This document shows, one piece after another, positions 13,534-25,900 of a stretch of DNA of 64,000 nt. The position numbers and the translations under genes are program-made. The notes beneath the pieces were generated by a model, which saw nothing but the letters and a program-made list of their open reading frames with translations, did no database searches and was not told the origin of the DNA. Each line of letters opens with the position of its first letter. Position 1 is the first letter of the stretch. This DNA comes from Scatophagus argus (lineage: Eukaryota > Chordata > Actinopteri > Scatophagidae), in assembly GCF_020382885.2 (NCBI RefSeq), contig NC_058506.1, positions 20,262,818 through 20,326,817 on the forward strand, given 5' to 3'.

Positions 13534-15413
13534 CAATTGTTTTGTCTTTATTGACTTTCCATGAGAGAGGTCCCTCATGCACCATCTTCCTCTTGGTCAG
13601 ATCCAGATTCTGCAGGACAAGAATCAGCTTTCAGTAAAACAAAAGACACCAGACAGCTTCACTAACTCAGCACCTCCCGTTTGCTAAGCATCCTGTACCA
13701 GACGTACGCCCTGCATGTTCAGAGACTCAGGGACGCAGTGCAGACCGGCGTGTTACCTTCAGCTCCAGGATCATGGGGTTTTCACTCTGTTTGAGTGACG
13801 ACATGTCTAACCGTCTCTGATACTCCTCCAGCTTCTGTTGAGAAAAAAAGAAAACACGATTTTTAGCTGGTTTTGTTGTTTTAAAGCAGCAAAAAAAAAA
13901 AAATATCCAGCATTAGCATAAATGTCACTTTACCCCTAACCGATATTGTCACGTCTGTACCTGTTTGTCCTCGGCCTCTTTGACGGCCTGGTTGACGTGA
14001 TTGAGGATCTTTTTGCAACATTCTCCGGCTTTCTTCACCTTTTCCCTCTCGTCTCCGTCTTCTGTGGGAACACACACACAACAGTTGCTTGATGTTCAAC
14101 CAGAACTGCTCAGACCTCCGTCACGTTTACACCTGTGCTGCTCATACCTGTGCACTTGGCAATGTTTTCCAGCATGAGCGGGTACTTGGTGAATCTCTGC
14201 ATCTCTACAGGAATGATGTCTTTGAGCTGCAGCCTGCGACACAGACGGTTGCTCTCAGCCTCCTGAAGAAACACGATAAGGAGACATCGGCATACAAAAA
14301 CCGTACGAAACAGAACACATATGGAACAGTGGAAGAACACCATTTGCGCTGCTGAGCTGTTTTGTAATATGTGAGATCTGGCCACCTGCTGAATGTTGCC
14401 CCAGACAAGTGACAGTGATAAAGTAACTGATAACTGCTGCTCACTAAACTCTTTGCTGCAGCGATCTGTGGCTGCACAGACCGACGAAGGCCAATAAAAT
14501 ACAAGCAGGTGGGGTTTGAGTTGGGATTATTTTGTCAAACTGTTGTTTCTGAGGACGAGAATTAACTTTGTCTCTCATTAAGCAGTTCACTCTGGCAGTC
14601 ATCGTCCCCTCATCACAAACAAACGCCTTCGCGCTCTGAATGGCAGGATTCAAACAACTACGATGAGAGAAGGCGGAGAGGCTGACTTCCTCTTGATCAA
14701 AATCCAATCAGATGTTGAGCATCACTTCCTGGTTTGTTGGATTGGGTTGTTCTGACCTGCATGAACAAAGAGAACCTCTGGTCTTTCTTCTTCCTGCTCT
14801 TGATGAGCTCCAGTGCAGACGGCTGGTTACTGCAGAAAGTTCCCACTGCTCTCTTTATCTTCTCCTCTTCCTCATCACTGAACTGGAGTAAAGACAAACA
14901 CACACACATGTAAATTTACAAACTGCTGTCCAGAACGTAAAATAAACGGCTTTATTTCTTACTTGACTCACAGATAAATTAATGCTTCACGTTGAGATAA
15001 ATCTGCCTCCTGCGTAAACTTAAAGTGTTCTTACCCACGCCAGGAGGTCATCTGCAATCTGACCAATCACCGACGTCTCGCTCCGCTTCCTGATTGCTGC
15101 CATCTGCTCTGTTAAAGAACCTGTGCACGTACACATTTTTATCCATACGGTAAATTTATTTGTGTTATATGTACAGTAAACATAAAATTCACCTCTGATC
15201 TCACACCTGGCGGACGTTCCATGTCACAGACACTTATGGAAAACGCACACATGTCTGACAGACTACACTCTGAAATAATCCATTAACATACATATGTCTT
15301 TTTCTTTTATATTTTGTTATATATTGTTCTTATTTTATCTGTACTTTAGTGGATAGTTTCATAAAAACCAACAAGTCTAAGTGTTTTTGCAAAATTCTTC
15401 TGCACAGTAGTAG

Positions 15414-15458
<45 letters not shown>

Positions 15459-18400
15459 AGTAATGTTACCATGCAGCTGAATGATTTCCTCCAGGTTAAT
15501 GAAGATGTGTTTGAGGTCTTCTGGGGGGAGGATCCCGTCCCTGTTCAACCTCTGGTAGAAAACACAGTCCAACACCTTCAGCATCCGCAAGTGAGCGCGC
15601 TCAGTGTAGAACAGCTCTGATGTCGGACAGACGCAGACATATGAGGGCATGTGCAGTATTGTTTTACTTTATCATTTTCATGTCACGCTCTGATATTGGT
15701 CAAGTGTTGGCGACTCACCGTTGATGACTTCCTGCCGTTCGATCTCCTGTGGCGTCAGGCTCACCAGGACGTCTTGGCTGACCAGACTCTGCCAGTTCGG
15801 AGGGCCCTCTTCACACTCCATCTCTCCTCCCTGGTCGTCTTCGCTCTGGACGTCAGCTGGGCTCACCGCACCCTGCACCTCCATCCTGCTGCCGGCCGAG
15901 GACACAAGAGAGAGGCTGTTTCAAAGATGGCAGCGGCAGGAGAAAGGGACTGATGGGAGATTTAGTGGCACATTAATCATATACGTTTTATCGTTATTTA
16001 TTTTGATGAATTTCATGCCACATTCTCTCCTACTGTGATGGATTATTTGTCCTGTGAAAGCCATTTATGAAGAGCTGCAAAACTTAATTCACATGCAAAC
16101 TATTTCTGATTGATAATATGAGTAATTTTTCAAGCAAAAACGCCAAACAAATTGCTCCAGTGTCTGGATTTCCAGACTTTTATTTATCTTGTCAGAAAGT
16201 AAGCTGAATATCTTTGAGTTTTGGACTGCACACTCCTGTGAGCTCCACTTCAGCCCCAGCTGAAGCTATTGTTTGCTACTGCTTTGCAATAAAAAACTGT
16301 TTATACTGATGTATGTGGTTATCATAAAAGTGTTTAAAGTCGGGCTGCACGTTTCTATTATAATGAGAAAATCCCAAACTCTGTAACTACCTGAAGGTCT
16401 CCTGGTCCTCCTCCTGTAGCTGCTCCGAGTTGGAGGGGCTGAAGTCAAACTGAGCGCCGGTCGGACTGAAGACGCCATCCTGGTGGTCGCCAGGCTGCAG
16501 GCCCTCGCTCAGTCTGGGCTGGATGCAGAATGGAGACAAATCTGTAGTGTAAAGAGGGGAGCAGAACAATACAGAGAAAATAAAGAAAGTCGAGTTTTAA
16601 TATGCCAGATTCCATTCAAATATTCATGTATTTTCATTTTTGTCTTTAGTTCACTGATGTAAACCTTGTGATGTTTTGCTAAATCCTGATGCACAAACAT
16701 GCACATCTTACTGGAGTCTGAGTCGTGTCCGCTGGTATCTGAGGCCTGAGCAGTGGGCGAGCTGTGTGTAGGGGAGGTGGTGGAAGGTAAAAACTGGCTG
16801 CTGGTGTCCGATCCCTCGCTGGGCTGATTTCCACGGATCCGTCCAGAATTCGGTGCAGACGAGTTTGACTGCTCGGGGATGCAGAAGGCTGGCTGGGAGC
16901 GCTGCTTCGGTGACCGCTGTTTGTTCAGCTCCACGGCCTTACCGACTGCACAACAGTCATGTGCGCAAAACACACGTAAGATAAGACAGGCTTTTATTAG
17001 TCCGACAGAGGGGAAATTCCCCGTGTGCATAAGGGTAGACAAAACATTTGTGAGCAAACGCAAAAACCCACCACATTCACAAACACTCCGTGCACTTGTG
17101 CGTTTAGAACAGGATTTAACTGGCATTTGTTGTAACATCAGTGGGACATTTTACAGAAAACAAACTCAAAGGTTAAGTGGTCGTTTTCTCCTCACCTGAA
17201 GTGGAATCCACCCTGCTGAGTCGGCGAGGAGGGCCGAGGATGTTGGGAAACCGAGGCTTTTTCACCTTCTCTTCACCGTCCTTCTCGGGCTTGATACTCT
17301 TCTGCTTGTTAAAATAACACACATCTGCCTTTAAAATAAGCTTTTTACAGGAAATGCAGCATTTCAAACGGATTCTTCAGATAATTAAAAGCATGGCTGA
17401 TAGTTCATCACATTTCAGGATAACCACATGCTTATTTTACAAAGCGACTGTGTTGAAATTAATGATTCCAAGCAAACTATCAGAATCATCTGTTTAAGAT
17501 TTGGCTCTAACTGAAGCATTTTATGTAACGTGAAGCACAATTAAATGAGTTACGCACACACACTATAGACAGACAGACGCTAAGACAGACAGGCACGCCG
17601 CACGACACCAAAGCATATTTTTGCGTGTTTGTGAACGAGCGATCGGACCTTTATCTTGGGCAGGAAATTGATGCGTGCTCGTTTGTGCTCGAGGCCACGA
17701 GGCTCCTTCACTTTCACCCCAAGGTGCTTCATGTAGGTGAGAATCACATACTGCATCGCTTGGCTGCGACATGACAGGACACAGTCAGGACAAAAGCTGA
17801 TTCTTATATATTGGACAGCAATATTCACAAATCTGTGGGGTAGAACTGCAAATTTCTTTGTGTTATGATGATGCACTGATCATCACAATAATTCTATTAC
17901 ACATAACGACAACAATGATGATATGACGATTATTGTTCTCCAACATTCTTACGATCGCTTTATGTGAGACTCAAGCTCCTGTCACACTGCTGTCTTTTAA
18001 GGTATTTTCATGTGTAAAGTGTACATCAGATTCAAACAGAACAGAAACTAAAAGAGACGTCATACTGACTGTCCCGTCTCACCATTTCTCCTCTTCTGTG
18101 GGCTGTGACGTCAGTCTGTAACAGGGTAAAGCACACACACAATCAGACTACAAATACAGGAAATGAAAACCCACATGTGCGTGTCTCTGTGGTGGTGTGT
18201 GCTCAGGGACTCACAGGATATCGTCTATCTTGGAGAGGATGTGTTCAGCACAGGAACACTCCTTCTCCATGGCCTCTTTTCCTTGCTCTGAGTCCAGCTT
18301 AGACAGCTCGTCTTCAGCCAGAGTCAGACCCATACTGCGCTTCTGTCTGCACGCACGGAAACACAACCACGCGGATGACATCATTCACAGGGCCACACAG

Positions 18401-19873
18401 AGATATGACCTCCTTAATATCAACCTACTGAGATTTAAAGTTAAATCCTTATCAGAATGTTAACCTGAAATCTTCCAGGTTCCTGTGCAGGTCCGGAAGC
18501 AGCGTGTCCTGTAACACCTGGCTGTACTGTTTGCAAAGCTCCTCTGGGATTAACTCCAGCCTCCGCTTCTCTGTGCAGAGATACAAAAAAATAGTCAACT
18601 TCTTTGTGCATCTGATTAAATCAAATGAAACGACAGTATGCATAATGAAACTACTTAAGAAAGCGGGCACAATAACATGTATGAGACTCAGTGATTTTTA
18701 GCTCTTACCCAATTCAGCTGCAATTGCCTCTGGCAGTGGTACTTTAAGATTCTGGGAAAGACAGCCAGAAAAAGACTGAGAGCCATATCAAATACAGACT
18801 ATTCAATAAGTCAGAAATGTGGTTTAATAGAGAAGAAATTGACTAAGGAGGGGGAAAAAGCAAGAGGAGAACTTACTGCGGTTCGATCCAGAAAGAGTGA
18901 GTGGAATTCCAAGAAGAAGCGTCGGCTTTCTTTGGAGCTGGTTTGCTTGTGCATGTCAGCGTAAAGATAACAGAGCTAACAGAGAGAAGAAGACAGAAAA
19001 GACTTTTATGTTGCTGTCAGCATTCCTGAGCTCATTTCGTGTTTCACACTGCCTCGAAACACGAACACATTATCTAGTCAAATAGCAGTTTTCAGATCAG
19101 TGAAGGTATTCCACAGGGGTCGATGCTTGGCCCGCTCTCTTTCACATTAAAATCGCATTTACGCTCATTCATGTCTCTCTTTCTTCAGCATAAATTTGTA
19201 TGTACGGTATATAATTCCACCAACACAGCTGAGAATAGCATTATAACAGACAATACAAGTAACCGGCCAAATGCCGACTAATTTAATAGCATGGGTGTCG
19301 TTACATGTGTGCGTGTTTGGATATATACCAAAGGTGCAGGGTCAAACTGCGAGACAACATGATGGAGGAAGACTGCGAGGTGAGCCGGCCGAGACTTCAG
19401 TAAGTCTACACTCTGAAAAGAGCTACACTCTCCGTTAATCTGCCAGAGAAGGAAACAAGGATCAGTTCAGCAGACTTCCTGAAAAGCCAGTCAAAATGAC
19501 AGATCGAGACGCACAGCCCTCAGGCACCTCAGATGACAGCATCATTCACTCAGAGCGACTCGCTTATTGTCTCCTTATTTTCATTTTTAAAAATGTTCAT
19601 TGAGATGAAGATAATGTGGCGTCCAACCAACTTCTTCCCTAAATGGAAACGTTTCTTTAGATACCTGCTCTTGCTGAGAGTCAAAGTAGTCATCCTCTGC
19701 TCCGATGATCTGCGGGTTGAGGGGGTAGGGAGGGCCACCCACCATGCACTGAGCACTGGAGTCCTGAGCGATACATTCGCATGGTTATACGCACTGACAG
19801 AAGCACGCATGTCGCCATTACAAGCTCAACCGTTTTCCATTGAAAATTTTACTTTAGCTTGACTTGCATGCCT

Positions 19874-19912
<39 letters not shown>

Positions 19913-22900
19913 GATTTATGTTACAGTGTCAGGGCCGTCCTCAGTGTCGGGCGAGGAGCAGAAGTCGAGTCCGTCTCGCCGGATGACGTCCGGGCTCTGA
20001 CAGGGCGTCTCTCTTATGCCTGAGCTCTCTGGGAGGGGACTGCTGTGCATCTAATACAAACAGACAGACGCACACACAAGCATTAATGCGCGCACACACA
20101 CAGAACAACACAACACTTAAGCCAAATTGATTGTTTAGTCTGGTGCTGAATACTGGGAAATCCCCAGAGATTGGTAAGCAGAACCATTTCATCCCTATTT
20201 ATAGAAGTTGTGATAAAAAGGACTGTTATTACAAAGGAGTCTGGGTAAGCAGTATTTTCAGAGAGACTTCCTGTTGTATTTAACATCAGATCCTGGGTAC
20301 TGACACAATATTAGTACATTATAAACAGCGTTTCCTGGTGAACAGCAGCACCACGTACAGAATGAAAAGTTTAAACTGCCACTAAAATTGTACAAAATCA
20401 TGTTGACATCGAAGCTGTTGGAAACCAGGAACATCCACCTAGAAATTACATACTAATCTCTTCTTTAACTTTTAATTAATTCATTAATTGCAAACTGTCA
20501 GAAAATAGTCAGATACCCATCTTGAAACTACTTGTCCTGTCTGATCAACATCCCAACAACCAAACGTGATAATACAGCAGAGGAAATAATTATATTTGTG
20601 AAGCTTGAACCAGTGAGCATCTGGCTTTTCTGACTGATAAATTACTTGAACAGTTAATTTAAATCATCAAATCTCCTGTCATTTAAGTTGTGACAACAGG
20701 TTCATGGACATTTAGGCAGCTGGCACAGAACCAGAATAAAACCACACTCGAGCCAGTGGGTACAGAGTGCTTCTGGGTAATGTGGTCCATCGCTAACGGC
20801 TGTGGTTTGTCATTGTACCCACGGGGTTACTGTTGGTCGAGGGCCCGTCGTTACCGCTGTCACCCTGCGAGGACGGAGTCTGTTCCCTCAGAGGAGACCC
20901 ACTGTCCCCGTCCTCAGCTTCACCGTTCCTGGACCCCGTGGCTCCATCCTGAAACACACACATTAGACTCTGGTTAACGACACATCAGTCACGATTATCA
21001 GAAGAACCCGCACTGACCTGCGTTTGATTGATAGCTCAGCGAAAACTAGGATTATCGCCTTCGTGTTTGTGTGCCCCCACCATGTAGTCAAGTCATCTTG
21101 CGCAAAGGAACGCTTGAGTTTCGTCACATGGTGCAGTAACAATCAACTGAAGCTCAATATCAACCATATAAAACCAGTGAGCTTGTGGTGGACGACTGAT
21201 GTATGTCCGTTAGTCTCAAACTCTTTGTATGTGTTCACACGCTCGGCCAGTAAATGTGATTCTGACAGAACACAAAGAAGCTACAGACTGCGAATCATGA
21301 AGGCTTTGCACGCATGTTTCAACCTGGCAGCACAGAAGATCTTCACAATCAGCACAGTTTCAAGGTGGACACCCAAGATTGGTGTCACCAATTCAGTATC
21401 TGACCAGATACTGGCCACAATCTGCCCTTCTGTTCCTGAGTCACGCTGCTATATAAAGGACACAAAACGTGACGATACCACCGTGAAGTTTACGTTGGGT
21501 ATAAAATGTCATCACTTCATCACTTGAAGGAGGCGTAAAAATGTCGTCCGTCTTATAGCAGCATACAAAGTACACAAACGCTGACAGTTTTAACAGACTT
21601 TGAGTCATGGTGAGTGTGTGTGTTTGTCCAGCACCTGTGACGCTGATTTGCTGAGCTGCTCCTGCAGCAGAGAAATATGCTTTTTGGCCTCCTGGATGTC
21701 CTTCAGTAGTTTGGGCCGAGGGTTTCTGCTGTACTCCTCCTCCTTTGCCTTCACACAAACAAAGCCCAAAGAAGCAGAGAAGAAGAGCCACATGTGAAAA
21801 AATATGTCCAAAGGTGAAAGACATTTGATGACCTCTTGACACAGTTGTGGGTCAAATGATAGAAGAAGTAACTGCTAAAAACCATAACCAACATATTCAG
21901 GAGTTGGTAACCACACAACTCCCTTCTTAATCACTGTGTCCAAGCATGTGAAGTAATGAAAATCACAAGGAATCATAAACTCACCTGCAGGTCCTGCTGC
22001 TCCATGGTTAACTGCTTTTGCAGCATGTCAGCCTTCTGACTGTGAGTGGTTTTGTTCTCAGCCTAAAAGAGGAAACACTGAGTCAGAAATACAACAAGAA
22101 ATCCATCATTACATAACAATTCCTCTAACACACATGACGTGATTGAAGGCAACATCAGAAACAAACTTTTGTATTTACCTGCACACTGCCTCCACTTATT
22201 AGTAACAGCTAAATGTTGTGTGATCACTTGCTCCCAGCGTTTATTTCAGTGGGAGAGCTCTGAAGAGCGGATATTCACATTTTCTTCTTCCTTACCCCAT
22301 CAGGCAGACAGGAGGCCATGTGCTCCTGGGGGCTGCAGGAGGTGCTGCTGGTCACATGGCTGCGTTGCCCCCCAGCTGGCGGCTCAGGTGAGTGGGCCGC
22401 TGAGGGAGAGGAGCCCGGGCCGACATCTGCCCCTTCCTCCCTCTCTTCCTCCTCTTCCTCCTCCAGGGGGATCTGAGAAAGCCCCGGAGGCCTCCCCAGC
22501 ACTGTCAGGGCTACATAGGAACCCGCTGCCAGGGAGGAGCCATGGGAAAGGAATGAAGGGAGGAGGAATGTGAAGAAGCCACTGTGAAGATCTGAGCACC
22601 AAAACCAGCTGAGAGACAGAGCTGAATCACTTCAACACACAGAAGGACAGAATGACACCGCAGCGCTGATGTATTATGTCATCAATTCTGTATTGTTTCT
22701 GAGCCAGCTGTACAGACAAGTGAATGAGGAAAGTCCCTGACTCAGTGGGTTGTACAGCATGTTTTGTGGAGCCCATCACAGAAAAAAAATGGCAGCAAGC
22801 AGCCAAAGTCCAGGCTGAAACGTGCGGACGACGTCACACACTCGCTTTAGCTTCACTGCTAACAGCGTAACATATTCATAAATACACAGAAAATCACCAA

Positions 22901-25900
22901 AATTCAAATGTGATACAGCAACATAAAAGATGCCTTTTGTGAATACTTACATTTTATCAGCTTTACAACCTCGAGGTGGTTTGAATGTGTTACTAAGGTC
23001 CCATTAACCTGACAACAAGGAGAGAACTGTTAACTACAGGACTGTTAAACAATATGTCATCATTTGTGTAAATTAACAGAGATGTGACATACTGCTCAGC
23101 ACGTATCACATCATTTTCCCGCTCATACTGGCACCATTAAGCGAATCATGTTTTGGCCTGACATGGCTGGTCCACGTTAAACTCAGTTTTGTGTCCAGAT
23201 CAGTTTCGTCCTTTAACTCGCTTTCAGACTCAGCGGCTGATCCTGGAAATAAGAAGGACGCACACACAAAGCTCACCTTAATGATCCGATCTCCTGTCTG
23301 AACGCCAGCTCGCTTTGCGGCTCCATCTACGCAACAAAAGACAGAACAGGGTCAAAGCTTCTACGGTCGTGTATGATCACCAACCGCAGACTGAGGTCAG
23401 TTTTAAACCATCTCAGCGGGAACATGTCTGCATCACGAGGACATTTTGACCTGTTCTCAGTCCTTAAATGGCTATTTAAATGTTAAGACTCAATTTTAAG
23501 GTTAGAAAGAGGTTTAACTTCGGGTTAAGGCTGGAGTCCAGGAAAGTGCTGGTGACAGTTTAGAGCTAAGAGCATGAAGTCGAGGCTCACAAGTACAGAA
23601 GCACAAATGCGTCTGTGTGTGTGAGCCTTACTTACCTTCCTTTACCAGCTGCACAAACACTGGGTTGTCTCCACTTACGGTCAGCCCAAAGCCATTTTCA
23701 TCTCTCTGGATTATCACACACCGCTGGACAAGACCTGCCATTTGCACACACATAGACACACATGCAACCAATGTTTGTAAGATGATCCAACATCATCCAT
23801 CCATCCATTTTCTATACCGCTTATCCGTCAGGGTCGTGGGGGAGCTGGAGCCTATCCCAGCTGACTACGGGCGAGAGGCGGGGTTCACCCTGGACTGGTC
23901 GCCAGTCAATCACTGGGCCAACACACAAAGACAAACAACCACACACTCTCACACTCACACCTAGGGGCAATTTAGAGTAGCCAATTAACCTAATTAACCT
24001 AACGTGCATGTTTTTGGTATTGTGGGAGGAAGCCGGAGAACCCGGAGAAAACCCACGCAGGAACAGGGAGAACATGCAAACTCCACATAGAAGGACCCAG
24101 ACCGGGATTCGAACCTGGAACCCTCTTGCTATGAGGCAACAGTGCTAACCACTGCACCACCGTGCCGCGATCCAACATCATGTTTTCATATAGCCATCAT
24201 TACTGAATGTCATGTTACTCATCGAAAGTGAACCATTTGACAAACTGCTGCCAGTTAAAAAGAAGTGTAAAAGTATTAACCAAAGGAACCAATACAAGGA
24301 AGTTTAGTGTCATACTTTTACATCATTTGCCTAAAAGAATCACTTCTCCACACAGGAAGTGACAAATCAAGAAACTGAAACAGAAAATGGTTTTGAACAG
24401 AAGCCGACTCTCTTCAACATTTTGCAAAGGCTTTCATCAATTTAGTCGAAAAGTATTTCAAAAAAGAAAACTTGCATTTAATATCTAAAACACTTGATGA
24501 ACAAATATACCAAAAACAATAAATAAAAACAAAACAAAAAATAAATAATAAAATACAAATGTCTATGGATTCATAACAGAGCAAAGCACCAAATCCAAAG
24601 GTGGCATGTATTCAGTCCCATGAGACTTTCTCGCCTTCATTGTTTGGTCATTAACGTTATTGCTCCATAGCTACCACTACTGGTGGTCAAAAGCTTCTCA
24701 AGATATCTTTAACCTAGTTATTGCTATTAACCCCCTGCTCTACGGATGGTTTGGGAAACCCCTTGAGACGTGGCAGGAGCACAGCTGATAGCACCAATTT
24801 GATTCTAGTGCCTCCATTTGTAAACATATTTGTATTCCTGACGCTCTAACGGCACCAACAGCCTGAAAGACCATCTGCTAGATCAAGACAGACTCCATCA
24901 GGGATGTTCTTCCTGTAGTGACTCACTGTCTGCCTCAGTCTGCTTCTCCTATTTCTTCTCCGGAGAGGATAACTGGTTGTCTTCTGGACTCCAGGGTGAA
25001 TAAAAGGGCAGGATGGATTAATGTCAACCCTGCAATCCAGGCAACCACCCTAACAACTTGTTTCTGGGGGATGTCTGCAACCGCAGCACCTCTGCTTTCC
25101 CTTCACCAGCCACTGAGGAAAAGACTATGGGACAATTCATATTTGAAAGCTTAAAGCAAAGATATTGCTGATGAAAACATGAGCCGTAAGAGAGGCATTT
25201 AACTTAATTTGAGGAGTAGCAAATAATCATTTTCATTATTGATTAGCCAATTACTTTCTCAATTGTTTATAAAATAATAGAAATTAATCACAATTTCACA
25301 GACCCTCAGTTGATATATTCACATTTCTAATTTTGTGCCATTAACTGTTTAAAACATGCAGATATTTAGACAAACTGAAGCTTCATATTTGAGAAGCTGG
25401 AATTGGAAAATGCTGAGAAAGTTTTAAAGCAAAAAAGAGTTAAGTCACTTACACTTGGGATTTACAATTTAACCTTCACATTAGCTTTACAAAGTCCTCC
25501 ACAGACAAAAGGCTGAAAATATGACCACAGAACAGAAATAAAACTGTGTGTGTCTCTTACCTGTTGGGTCAAACTCCTGTTTGAGGGACACAGAGGATTT
25601 CTCATGTTTAGGTTTCTTGTCTGTGGGGTCCTTGTTGAGGATGCTTGGGGTCCTAGAGAGAAATATAACAAAGTGAGGACACAAGAATACATAAACACTT
25701 CAAATTAAAATTAAGATTTTTGATAAAGTTTTCTAAAAATCACAGATTTCTTTTCTGGCTCAGTGTTATTGCCTTGCAGGACCTTGACATTTTTACACTT
25801 TTGGCATTAAAGTGAAAAAATGAGTTAAAATTTTGGCAGGTGGTTTCCAGTCTTTATGCTAAACCAGCTGTAGCTTAATTCTGAACATTCCCAAAATGTA

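Noticed and set aside
24105..24115. Perfect tRNA-type B box, considered as tRNA gene
   Set aside because: It belongs to a SINE with tail and target duplication; no clover-leaf with acceptor stem is formed.
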